NCBI GenBank assembly: GCA_028707415.1
Contig: JAQWBC010000018.1
Span: 1-11,895, forward strand
Source: Candidatus Izemoplasmatales bacterium
GTDB taxonomy: Bacteria > Bacillota_I > Bacilli_A > Izemoplasmatales > Hujiaoplasmataceae
Length of the DNA stretch: 11,895 nt
Direction: 5' to 3'
In this document: piece after piece, positions 1 to 6,541 of the stretch
Numbering within the stretch: the first letter of the stretch is position 1
How the letters are laid out: the number at the start of each line of letters is the position of its first letter
Program-made: the position numbers and the translations under genes
The notes under the pieces: generated by a model
Database searches by the model: none
Told to the model about the DNA's origin: nothing
Seen by the model: the letters and a program-made list of their open reading frames with translations, nothing else

Positions 1-621
1 CCCGATGGGCGTTTAATTGCCATTGCCTGGATGCAGTCATGGAACAAAACGATACCAACGGCCTATCTAAACCATCGATGGGCGGGAATGATGACGATAC
101 CAAGAGAGATAACGATTGTCGACGAAATCGTTCATCTAAAACCAGCAAAGGAAATATATAATGCTTTTGAAATACAGGGATTCGAAAGAATATTTCTTGT
201 AAATGAAGAAGTCAGTTTTGAATCTTTTTCAGGGAGTAGTTATCTTTTACGAATATCATTTGATGGATTAGCCAATTTATGTGTCAAGGTTCGCAAAAGT
301 GACCGATGTGAAACCCATATAAAATATGAAGAAGGAATCATCTGTATTGATCGTTCTCATTCTGGACATAAAATTAAAGCTCGAAATGGCTATGATGATG
401 GTAACGTTAATAAATGTGATGTCGGACTTTTGAAAACAGTAAAAATGGAAATATTTGTGGATGTTTCATCGGTGGAGATTTTTATTAATGATCGGTATGC
501 CATGACAACAACCATTTATCCGTTTCCAAACTCGGAAACAATATCATTCTGTTCAAAAAAAAGTGTACAAATACATGCGGTAATTCATCAATATCAAAAA
601 AAACGGTTCACTTTAAAATAG
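1..621 (+). CDS. GH32 beta-fructosidase / sucrose hydrolase, C-terminal part (5' end outside window)
   Basis: Frame 1 is open from the first base to the TAG at 619, giving 206 residues of a longer protein; the apparent ATG at 31 is internal. The family hydrolyses terminal beta-fructosyl bonds in sucrose, sucrose-6-phosphate, inulin or levan. Visible signatures are the family motif IAWMQSW followed by WAGMMTIPRE (about residues 8-37), at the end of the five-bladed propeller. A C-terminal beta-sandwich follows, with the typical VDVSSVEIFINDR strand pair and a YPFP segment. The catalytic Asp and Glu residues lie upstream and cannot be seen, so activity and exact substrate are undetermined. No signal peptide can be judged. 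The family call is secure; whether it is a cytosolic ScrB-type or an exo-fructanase is not resolved. Confidence 0.9.
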   Translation, partial: PDGRLIAIAWMQSWNKTIPTAYLNHRWAGMMTIPREITIVDEIVHLKPAKEIYNAFEIQGFERIFLVNEEVSFESFSGSSYLLRISFDGLANLCVKVRKSDRCETHIKYEEGIICIDRSHSGHKIKARNGYDDGNVNKCDVGLLKTVKMEIFVDVSSVEIFINDRYAMTTTIYPFPNSETISFCSKKSVQIHAVIHQYQKKRFTLK

Positions 622-635
622 TAATCGTTTTTTTA
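598..635. terminator. Weak bidirectional terminator between convergent genes
   Basis: An 11-base arm at 598-608 (six A then CGGTT) pairs with 623-633 (AATCG then six T) with one G-T wobble, leaving a 14-base loop that contains the stop codon of the upstream gene. The A-rich and T-rich sides make it usable on either strand, which fits its place between two converging genes. The reverse-strand gene's stop codon overlaps the T tract. The stem has few G-C pairs, so efficiency is uncertain. Confidence 0.5.
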
Positions 636-1364
636 TTTATTTTTGACAACTTCATAAACAAAAGCCCGACCGATTTTGCCTGTTTGGACAATAATACCAA
701 GTATCCGATATGTAAGTAGAACCCCCGTAGCGGCGCTGGGTTTAAGATGTGTTATTTTCTGAAATATTTCTTTCGTAAAGGGATTTGTGAGTTCTTTTGG
801 GAGTAAGTCGAGATAGTCTTTATTGGTTTTCAAATAATAGATAGTGGGAATTCCTTTGGGATATTGATCGATTCGATCATAAGGTTTGCGTTTTGATGCG
901 ACAATCGTTTTGGTTCGGTATTCGTCAACATCGACAATAAAGATGATAAAATCCAAATTAGGGTGACCTAACAAATCGCGAATTTGTGCCAGTTGTTGTC
1001 CAATGGCCAAAGGTTGGCCTTTTTTTGGAGAGCTTCTTTTTGGTAAAAGGATCCCCATTTCATCAATCAGATAAATCGTCTTTCTATTGATAACGGGATA
1101 CACAACTGTAACATGGTATTTGGGAAGTAAGGCCGTTAATTTGTTCTTTAAAGGCAAGAATGATCCGGTTTGGATCTCGATAATTGCTCCATCGTGGAAA
1201 ATATCCACAATATAATTGCCGATCTTAAATTCATGGGTGGTCTCATCACTGCATAAATAATATTTTATCGTTCGATGCAGTGTTTTTTCTCTTTCTGTGC
1301 CGATACTGTTGTAGGCAGAAGCGGATTTATCAGATAAGCTGCTAAAAGGAGCGGAATTGACCAT
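633..1364 (-). CDS. Conserved hypothetical protein, PD-(D/E)XK nuclease-like with C-terminal winged helix
   Basis: Function unknown; it resembles a hypothetical family of low-GC Gram-positive bacteria. The ATG at 1364 is preferred over one six codons upstream (1382) because AGGTGAT, a perfect match to the anti-Shine-Dalgarno, sits just before it, while the upstream ATG has no visible RBS. This gives 243 residues. Residues 22-32 form a helix with Glu24 and Glu26. Asp54 (YIVD) is followed nine residues later by E63-I-Q65 and a basic helix (PLKNKL), an E...D...ExQ spacing compatible with the PD-(D/E)XK nuclease core, ExQ replacing ExK as in some divergent members. Residues about 195-241 end in GKIGRAFVYEVVK and look like a winged helix. 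No transmembrane or signal segment. It stands alone on the reverse strand, so context gives no function. DNA binding or cleavage is inference. Confidence 0.7.
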   Translation of the reverse strand: MVNSAPFSSLSDKSASAYNSIGTEREKTLHRTIKYYLCSDETTHEFKIGNYIVDIFHDGAIIEIQTGSFLPLKNKLTALLPKYHVTVVYPVINRKTIYLIDEMGILLPKRSSPKKGQPLAIGQQLAQIRDLLGHPNLDFIIFIVDVDEYRTKTIVASKRKPYDRIDQYPKGIPTIYYLKTNKDYLDLLPKELTNPFTKEIFQKITHLKPSAATGVLLTYRILGIIVQTGKIGRAFVYEVVKNK

Positions 1365-1400
1365 TTTATCACCTGTTTTCATTGTATCAAAAAATCAGAT

Positions 1401-1474
1401 TGAAAGCCATGAAGAAAAAGATAATTTGGTAAACATTAAAAATTTATTCGAGTTTGTAAATCTCACGGCTTTCA
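1401..1474. repeat. Imperfect 12-base inverted repeat just upstream of the consensus promoter
   Basis: TGAAAGCCATGA (1401-1412) and TCACGGCTTTCA (1463-1474) are reverse complements apart from one base, with 50 bases between them. The second arm ends four bases before the -35 box at 1479. It could be a pair of binding half-sites or a long-loop hairpin on the reverse strand upstream of the nuclease-like gene; no known regulator site is recognised. Confidence 0.4.
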
Positions 1475-1478
1475 GACC

Positions 1479-1507
1479 TTGACAACAGACAATCATGATT
1501 ATATAAT
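1479..1507 (+). promoter_or_regulatory. Consensus SigA-type promoter upstream of the hydrogenase operon
   Basis: A perfect -35 box TTGACA (1479-1484) and a perfect -10 box TATAAT (1502-1507) are separated by exactly 17 bases, so transcription should start near 1514. It is the best promoter match in the window. It lies about 275 bases before the first intact downstream gene, with an AAGGAGG at 1531-1537 and a decayed reading frame between. It probably belonged to that lost gene and now supplies the hydrogenase operon (inference). Confidence 0.8.
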
Positions 1508-1537
1508 GAACATAGTTATCATAAAAATCAAAGGAGG

Positions 1538-1776
1538 ATGACAAAAGAAGCATCAAAAAAGTTGGAATTTTAGGCGACGATTTCACTTTCAATAGCCGGT
1601 TCGTCAAAATAGCCAACTGTTATATTTAAAATGTAATATACTCTTCATACAATTATGCGTTGCTTGGGATGCATCAAGACGGAAAGTCCGATGATATCGG
1701 CATACCCTTTCAATACTTACATCATGACGCCACCCTTCAAAGGATCTTCCATTCGGATGGTTTTTTTGCGTTATAA
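1538..1776 (+). pseudogene. Remnant of a four-carbon acid sugar kinase (DUF1537/OtnK family), both ends only
   Basis: Between the consensus promoter and the hydrogenase genes one frame, read from 1552, gives KKVGILGDDFT, close to the start of the DUF1537/OtnK kinases (consensus like MKIGVIGDDFTGSSDIAN). Shortly after, IAN reappears in frame at 1609 and a GSS coding string lies one frame away at 1598. The same frame meets TAA at 1627, then is open to a TAA at 1774 and ends RIFHSDGFFAL, resembling the family's C-terminal NFGSDDFFxxAL. Family members are about 400 residues, so most of the middle is gone. The only ATG behind the AAGGAGG (1538) abuts it and opens a 12-codon frame; the codon at 1552 is ATC. 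I infer internal deletion plus small indels. The identification rests on short motifs and is moderate. Confidence 0.45.
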
Positions 1777-1789
1777 AAGGAGGATTACT

Positions 1790-2251
1790 ATGACACTAGA
1801 TTTAATGTTACAAAAATATCCAGCTTCATCCGAGTATTTGATCGAGGCATTACGTGATTATCAGACGGCAAAAATCGATCACTGCGTCACCGAAATGGAA
1901 ATCGTGAAGATTGCCAAATATTTTAACGTTACCGAGAGTAAAGTCTGTAGCGTTGTTTCTTTTTATTCGTTTTTATCGGAAAAACCGAAAGGAAAGTATG
2001 TGATTCGAATCTGTCGCGATGTCCCATGTTTTGTTAACAAATCCGAATCGATATTAAAAACATTAGAAACAAGATTGGGAATTAAACCAGGAGAGACAAC
2101 GACTGATGGGTTATTTTCATTGGAATTTACGGGATGTTTGGGTCAATGCGATCACGCTCCCGCCATTCGAATTAATGAGAAGACATATGTCGATCTTACC
2201 CCAGACAAAGTAAAAGCGATTTTGTCTGAGTATCGGGAGGAAAAATCATGA
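1790..2251 (+). CDS. hydC: NAD(H)-linked [FeFe]-hydrogenase, NuoE-like [2Fe-2S] subunit
   Basis: This is the small thioredoxin-fold subunit (also called HndA or HydC) that carries one [2Fe-2S] cluster next to the flavin subunit of soluble NADH-linked hydrogenases. The ATG at 1790 is chosen because AAAGGAGG ends six bases before it; the frame stays open further upstream, but a longer start would run through the pseudogene remnant. The product has 153 residues, normal for the family. An N-terminal helical part (about 1-60) precedes the cluster-binding domain with cysteines C75, C80, C116 and C120 (CRDVPC and CLGQC), the C-x4-C and C-x3-C pattern of NuoE. The protein is cytosolic. Its stop overlaps the start of the next gene by ATGA, implying translational coupling. 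No maturation genes (hydE, hydF, hydG) are in the window. Confidence 0.93.
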   Translation: MTLDLMLQKYPASSEYLIEALRDYQTAKIDHCVTEMEIVKIAKYFNVTESKVCSVVSFYSFLSEKPKGKYVIRICRDVPCFVNKSESILKTLETRLGIKPGETTTDGLFSLEFTGCLGQCDHAPAIRINEKTYVDLTPDKVKAILSEYREEKS

Positions 2252-3504
2252 TCGAGAAAAAAATTATCTCCAAACGCTTTGATAAAATTGATCCGTACTC
2301 GATTGCTGATTACATTGCGACCGGTGGTTACAAGCCATTAATTAAAGCGATGACCGGCGAACGGATTGATATCTTAAGTGAAGTAGAAAAATCGAGGCTT
2401 CGTGGCCGAGGCGGAGCGGGATTTCCCGTGGCTATCAAGATGATGGCGCTTGCCAAAGAAGCGGCCTCAGTAAAATATATTGTCTGCAATGCTGACGAAG
2501 GTGAACCTGGAAATTTCAAGGATCGAGCGATTATGGAAAAAGATCCCCATTCCATATTGGAAGGCATGATTATCACTGCCTATGCCACAAGAGCGACCAA
2601 AGGATATATCTATATTCGATGTGAATACGACAAATCTATTGAAATTATGAGACACGCTGTCGATGAAGCCAGGAAAAACCATTTTCTTGGTCTCAAAATT
2701 GATAAAATTGATTTTGACTTTGATATTGAAATCCGACTCGGAGCCGGATCGTATGTCTGCGGAGAAGAGTTTGCGTTATTGGAATCAATTGAAGGAAAGA
2801 CTGGACGGACAAGAGTCAAACCACCGTTCCCGACATCAGTTGGATTATTCGGAAAACCGACGGAAATTAACAACGTCGAAACCTTTGCCAATATCCCAGT
2901 GATTGTTGATATGGGTGGCGACGAATTTGCTAAAATCGGCACTAAATCATCAACCGGGACCAAATTATTAAGTCTTTCGGGAAATGTCAATAACAAGGGC
3001 GTTTACGAGATTCCTTTTGGAATCCCAATTAAGACTGTAATTGATGAATTAGGTGGTGGTGTTCCTGATAGCCGAGCTCTGAAAATGGTTCAACTTGGTG
3101 GAGCTTGTGGACCAATTATTCCGCGATATTTATTAGACATGATCATTGATTTTGATCGTTTCGATGAATTTGAATCAAAGACTGGATCTGGGGCAATTAT
3201 CGTTATGGATGATCGTTGGGATATCTTTGATATTTTGCTTCGTAACGTTGATTTCTTCAAACACGAGTCATGTGGTAAGTGTGCACCATGTCGCGAAGGC
3301 CATAATCAATTAGCACGATTGTTGCGAAAATTTACTGATCGGAAAGCAACTGTCAAAGATTTGATTTCAATCGAATCATTAGCACGGGTTATGCATCAAA
3401 CTTCGTTATGTGGACTGGGACAAACATCGCCGACTTCGATTATTTCGACACTTCGTTATTTCCGGGAAGATTATATTGACCGGCTAGAATCATTGGAGGT
3501 ATAA
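2248..3504 (+). CDS. hydB: NAD(H)-linked [FeFe]-hydrogenase, short NuoF-like FMN / NADH-binding subunit
   Basis: This subunit (HydB/HndC/NuoF family) binds NADH, FMN and a [4Fe-4S] cluster and passes electrons between NADH and the hydrogenase subunit. Visible motifs are RGRGGAGFP (residues 52-60), CNADEGEPGNFKDR from residue 80 for FMN/NADH, GAGSYVCGEE around C171, and SCGKCAPCREG with C342, C345, C348 plus C388 for the [4Fe-4S] site. At 418 residues it is the size of a plain NuoF core. HydB proteins of characterised bifurcating hydrogenases are typically near 600 residues, with an N-terminal [2Fe-2S] thioredoxin-like domain and C-terminal ferredoxin clusters; neither exists here, since the start is fixed by the ATGA overlap and the stop lies just after the NuoF domain. 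It sits in one operon with its neighbours. NADH binding is secure; the electron acceptor logic is inferred. Confidence 0.95.
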   Translation: MIEKKIISKRFDKIDPYSIADYIATGGYKPLIKAMTGERIDILSEVEKSRLRGRGGAGFPVAIKMMALAKEAASVKYIVCNADEGEPGNFKDRAIMEKDPHSILEGMIITAYATRATKGYIYIRCEYDKSIEIMRHAVDEARKNHFLGLKIDKIDFDFDIEIRLGAGSYVCGEEFALLESIEGKTGRTRVKPPFPTSVGLFGKPTEINNVETFANIPVIVDMGGDEFAKIGTKSSTGTKLLSLSGNVNNKGVYEIPFGIPIKTVIDELGGGVPDSRALKMVQLGGACGPIIPRYLLDMIIDFDRFDEFESKTGSGAIIVMDDRWDIFDILLRNVDFFKHESCGKCAPCREGHNQLARLLRKFTDRKATVKDLISIESLARVMHQTSLCGLGQTSPTSIISTLRYFREDYIDRLESLEV

Positions 3505-3509
3505 CGAAA

Positions 3510-5234
3510 ATGATGGTAAACTTAAAAATTAATAATATCGACGTTACTGTTCCGGAAAATACAACAATCCTTGATGCAGCAAAAGCAAACAACATTGCAA
3601 TTCCGACTTTATGCTACTACCCTGATTTGCGAATTAATTCCGATTGCCGGATTTGTTCAGTTGAAATTGTTGGCAAAAAGGGGCTTTCAACTTCCTGCTC
3701 GACGTTGGTAACAGAGGGAATGCAAGTTAAGACGCATACTCCGCGAGTCATAAATGCTCGAAAAACAATTACGGAATTACTATTGGCAAATCATGATGCT
3801 GATTGTACAGCTTGCGCCAAAAACATGAATTGCGAATTGCAAAAACTGGCAAATGTGCTGGGAATTGATGAAAACCGGTTTGCACGGGTTCTTGAAGTGC
3901 GACCTATCGATGATCATAATCCATCTTTGATTCGTAATTCTAATCGTTGTATTAAATGCGGAAGATGCATTGATGTATGTCGCAACATTCAAGGGGTAAA
4001 TGTTCTTGAGGCTATGAATCGAGGACATGATATTTTGATCTCACCTCCGTTTGGAAAATATCTTTCCGATGAGTTTTGTACATTTTGCGGACAATGTTCA
4101 AGTGTTTGCCCAGTCGGGGCTATCATTGAAAAAGATGAAACCGCAACGGTTTGGAATGCATTGCATGATCCGCAAAAACATGTTATTGTTCAGGTTGCCC
4201 CTGCAATTCGTGTTTCTTTGGGAGAAGAATTGGGTCAAAAACCAGGAACAATAGTGACTGGAAAATTAGTTGCGGCATTAAAACTTTTAGGATTTACTAA
4301 AGTGTTTGACACTGATTTCACCGCTGATTTGACAATCATTGAAGAAGGAAGCGAGTTAATCAAAAGAATTACCACCGGCGGCGTATTACCGATGACAACC
4401 TCGTGTTGTCCAGGATGGATCAATTTCGCTGAAACATATTATCCGGAGATTCTTGATCATATTTCTTCATGCAAATCGCCCCAACAGATGTTTGGTGCGT
4501 TAGCCAAAACGTATTATGCTCAAAAAGAAAACATTGATCCGGCATCCATCTTTGTTGTTTCAATCATGCCCTGTACCGCAAAAAAATACGAAGCTAAACG
4601 ATCAGAGATGGGCTCGACAGAAAACAATCTTGATGTCGATGTTGTTCTTACAACTAGAGAAGCCGGAAAAATGTTGCGACAGATGGGTGTCGAATTCGAA
4701 AACCTTTCCGAAATGGAATTCGATAAACCCTTTGGAACGACAACCGGCGCTGCCGCGATTTTTGGAACTACAGGCGGCGTAATGGAAGCAGCATTACGTA
4801 CCGTTTACGAGATTGTTAATAAGAAACCATTAGCCGTTCTTGACTTTGTCGAAGTCCGGGGCATGAAGGGAATAAAAGAAGCTTCCGTTGATTTAGGCGG
4901 AAAAACAGTTAAAGTCGCCGTAGCGCACACGCTTGCTAATGCAAAAATAATAGCTGAACAAATCAAGAACCACGAATCACCGTATGCTTTTATTGAAGTC
5001 ATGTGTTGCCCTGGTGGTTGTATCGGCGGAGGTGGACAACCGTATGGAACGATTTCGAAGACCCGAACAGATCGTCTCGCATCACTTTATGCAGTAGATG
5101 TGGCGATGCCGTTAAGGAAATCCCACGAGAATCCGGATATAAATAAACTTTATTCCGATTTTCTCGGTTCACCTCTTGCTAAACTATCTCATGAATTATT
5201 ACATACTAAGTATCAGCCTAAACGCCGTCACTAA
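3510..5234 (+). CDS. hydA: [FeFe]-hydrogenase catalytic subunit, M3-type
   Basis: Catalyses 2H+ + 2e- to H2 at the H-cluster. Domains in order: plant-type [2Fe-2S] (C35, C46, C49, C63), His-Cys [4Fe-4S] (H95, C99, C102, C108), two ferredoxin [4Fe-4S] clusters (C147, C150, C153, C157 and C190, C193, C196, C200), then the H-cluster domain. L1 is TSCCPGW with C299, the presumed proton-transfer Cys, and C300; L2 is MPCTAKKYEAKR with C355; L3 is EVMCCPGGCIGGGGQP with C500 and C504. At 574 residues with all four accessory sites it matches the architecture of Clostridium pasteurianum CpI. The C-terminal HELLHTKY tail is typical of NADH-linked HndD/HydA. Oddity: L3 has an extra Cys (C499) where Ala or Thr is usual. 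GGAGG at 3495 lies ten bases before the ATG; the next codon is also ATG. All catalytic residues are present, so it should be active if the HydEFG maturases exist elsewhere. Confidence 0.97.
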   Translation: MMVNLKINNIDVTVPENTTILDAAKANNIAIPTLCYYPDLRINSDCRICSVEIVGKKGLSTSCSTLVTEGMQVKTHTPRVINARKTITELLLANHDADCTACAKNMNCELQKLANVLGIDENRFARVLEVRPIDDHNPSLIRNSNRCIKCGRCIDVCRNIQGVNVLEAMNRGHDILISPPFGKYLSDEFCTFCGQCSSVCPVGAIIEKDETATVWNALHDPQKHVIVQVAPAIRVSLGEELGQKPGTIVTGKLVAALKLLGFTKVFDTDFTADLTIIEEGSELIKRITTGGVLPMTTSCCPGWINFAETYYPEILDHISSCKSPQQMFGALAKTYYAQKENIDPASIFVVSIMPCTAKKYEAKRSEMGSTENNLDVDVVLTTREAGKMLRQMGVEFENLSEMEFDKPFGTTTGAAAIFGTTGGVMEAALRTVYEIVNKKPLAVLDFVEVRGMKGIKEASVDLGGKTVKVAVAHTLANAKIIAEQIKNHESPYAFIEVMCCPGGCIGGGGQPYGTISKTRTDRLASLYAVDVAMPLRKSHENPDINKLYSDFLGSPLAKLSHELLHTKYQPKRRH

Positions 5235-5257
5235 TAACGTTTAATTAGCAAAATTAT

Positions 5258-5300
5258 AAAAAAAAATTGCCTTTCACAGTGTGAAAAGGCGATTTTTTTT
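5258..5300 (+). terminator. Intrinsic terminator ending the hydrogenase operon
   Basis: GCCTTTCAC (5269-5277) pairs with GTGAAAAGGC (5281-5290) around a three-base loop, with one bulged A. The stem is extended by an A run upstream against a run of eight T after GGCGA. It lies about 25 bases after the hydA stop. This is the strongest terminator in the window and separates the hydrogenase genes from carbamate kinase. Confidence 0.9.
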
Positions 5301-5319
5301 GTATAGGAAGCGGATTTTA

Positions 5320-5361
5320 TTGCGCTTTTATAAGCACAAGACTATAATGTAATGTTATAAT
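5320..5361 (+). promoter_or_regulatory. Promoter region of carbamate kinase (two overlapping candidates)
   Basis: One candidate pairs TTGCGC (5320-5325, three of six bases) with a perfect TATAAT at 5343-5348 across 17 bases. The other is an extended -10, TGTTATAAT at 5353-5361, which can work without a good -35. Initiation from the second would fall near 5368, inside the palindrome that follows. Which one is used cannot be told from sequence. Confidence 0.6.
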
Positions 5362-5365
5362 ATTA

Positions 5366-5387
5366 ATATGAATAATAATATTCATAT
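5366..5387. promoter_or_regulatory. Perfect palindrome, ARG-box-like operator before carbamate kinase
   Basis: ATATGAATA (5366-5374) and its exact reverse complement TATTCATAT (5379-5387) are separated by four bases. The core TGAAT...ATTCA is that of ARG boxes bound by ArgR/AhrC repressors, but the gap between these half-sites is six bases rather than the usual four. It covers the predicted transcription start and stops shortly before the AGAAGGAG ribosome-binding site, a position suited to repression. Low G-C content makes a stable RNA hairpin unlikely. Operator function and the arginine link are inference. Confidence 0.5.
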
Positions 5388-5407
5388 AGCTTAGAAGGAG
5401 TACATAC

Positions 5408-6340
5408 ATGAGCAAAATTGTTATCGCATTGGGTGGAAATGCTTTAGGCAACCAACCGTCTGATCAAATCAGACTGGTTAGAGATACTGTAAAACCCATT
5501 GTAGATTTAATCAAAAAAGGACATCAAGTCATTATCTCTCATGGCAACGGTCCGCAAGTTGGGATGATTAATAATGCTTTTGAAGCGGCTCGAAAGAGTG
5601 GCGTTTTAAAACACGGCATGCCCTTTCCCGAATGTGGAGCGATGAGTCAAGGATATATTGGTTACCACTTACAAAACGCATTAGCGAAAGAATTGATCAA
5701 TCAAGGCCTTAAACAAAAATGTGTTACCATCATCTCTCAGGTTGAAGTCGATCCAAATGATGAGGCTTTCCAAACACCTTCAAAACCCATTGGTCCATTC
5801 TACTCAAAGCAAGAAGCAGAAACAATTGCTGAAGCGACTGGTTACATTATGAAGGAAGACTCAAACCGCGGGTTCCGGCGCGTTGTTGCCAGCCCAAAAC
5901 CGATTGACATAGTCGAAATTGACACCGTGAGATGTTTGGTTGAAAATAATGTTATTGTCATTACCGTAGGAGGCGGCGGGATTCCGGTCGTTAAAGACGG
6001 GAATGGTTATGTTGGAGTTCCTGCTGTTATCGATAAAGACTTTGCAAGTCAAAAACTGGCTGACTTGCTTGATGCTGATTACTTATTTATCTTAACGGCT
6101 GTAGATTGTGTTTCCCTAAATTATGGAAAACCCAATCAAATTGATTTACATGAACTTACAGTAGCTGATGCAAAAAAATATATTAATGATGGTCAATTTG
6201 CTAAGGGAAGTATGCTTCCGAAAGTTGAAGCCGCCATGGAATTTGCTTCCGAAAAGTCTGGGCGTGTTGCTTTAGTCGGGTCTTTGGAAAAAGCAACTTT
6301 AGCTTTAGAAGGTAAATCAGGAACACGGATAACCATATGA
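5408..6340 (+). CDS. arcC: Carbamate kinase
   Basis: Cytosolic amino-acid-kinase-fold enzyme interconverting carbamoyl phosphate + ADP with ATP + carbamate, used by fermenters to gain ATP from arginine, ureido compounds or purines. At 310 residues it is full length. Motifs: IALGGNAL (G9, G10, N11), SHGNGPQVG (44-52), SKPIGPFY with K126, VVASPKP (159-165), the GGGGIPVV loop (188-195), AVIDKDFAS with K210 and D211, TAVD (230-233), and KGSMLPKVEAA (266-276). AGAAGGAG seven bases before the ATG fixes the start. It is a single-gene unit, with its own promoter region and a terminator after it. No arcA, arcB or antiporter is adjacent, so the arginine deiminase route is not indicated; the next genes are mocA and a molybdenum hydroxylase, as with yqeA in the E. 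coli purine region. Confidence 0.97.
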   Translation: MSKIVIALGGNALGNQPSDQIRLVRDTVKPIVDLIKKGHQVIISHGNGPQVGMINNAFEAARKSGVLKHGMPFPECGAMSQGYIGYHLQNALAKELINQGLKQKCVTIISQVEVDPNDEAFQTPSKPIGPFYSKQEAETIAEATGYIMKEDSNRGFRRVVASPKPIDIVEIDTVRCLVENNVIVITVGGGGIPVVKDGNGYVGVPAVIDKDFASQKLADLLDADYLFILTAVDCVSLNYGKPNQIDLHELTVADAKKYINDGQFAKGSMLPKVEAAMEFASEKSGRVALVGSLEKATLALEGKSGTRITI

Positions 6341-6349
6341 TGAAACAAT

Positions 6350-6402
6350 CCGAACGTAAATCTGCCGCGTGAATTGCGTTGGAGGGGAAGTTCGGTTTTT
6401 TT
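6350..6402 (+). terminator. Probable terminator after carbamate kinase
   Basis: CCGAAC (6350-6355) pairs perfectly with GTTCGG (6390-6395), directly followed by seven T. The 34-base loop is unusually long and G-rich in its second half, and may hold a minor inner hairpin. Position after the arcC stop supports termination; the long loop makes efficiency uncertain. Confidence 0.6.
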
Positions 6403-6458
6403 CTCTAAATGATTATTAATGTTACAATATTCGATTTTTTATGAAAATACATGGAATC

Positions 6459-6486
6459 TTGTTGCCTAAAACCAGTTGAATATACT
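6459..6486 (+). promoter_or_regulatory. Candidate promoter of the molybdenum hydroxylase operon
   Basis: TTGTTG (6459-6464) and TATACT (6481-6486, five of six bases of the -10 consensus) are 16 bases apart, within the AT-rich gap before mocA. The -35 match is poor. A promoter is expected here because a terminator precedes and the following genes overlap or nearly touch, but AT-rich sequence offers other choices. Confidence 0.3.
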
Positions 6487-6541
6487 AGTATTATTTTTTA
6501 ATTTTCTTTATTTTATATTTCACTTTAATGAGGTGAGTTAA

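Noticed and set aside
1395..1616. Reverse-strand open frame of 73 codons
   Set aside because: It opposes the consensus promoter and kinase remnant, has a low-complexity hydrophobic product and no recognisable motif or clear ribosome-binding site.
1749..1767. CCAT-TCGG-ATGG hairpin followed by seven T, as a terminator before the hydrogenase operon
   Set aside because: The stem is only four pairs and coincides with the codons of the kinase remnant (SDGFF); too weak to call, though minor attenuation is possible.
1655..1789. Upstream in-frame extension of the NuoE-like subunit (ATG at 1655)
   Set aside because: The added 45 residues match nothing in the family, while AAAGGAGG sits six bases before the ATG at 1790; the other frame there reads as the kinase remnant's C-terminus.
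2328..2996. Several antisense open frames over hydB, with similar ones over hydA, arcC and xdh genes
   Set aside because: Each is fully overlapped by a gene with clear family motifs; products have no recognisable domains.
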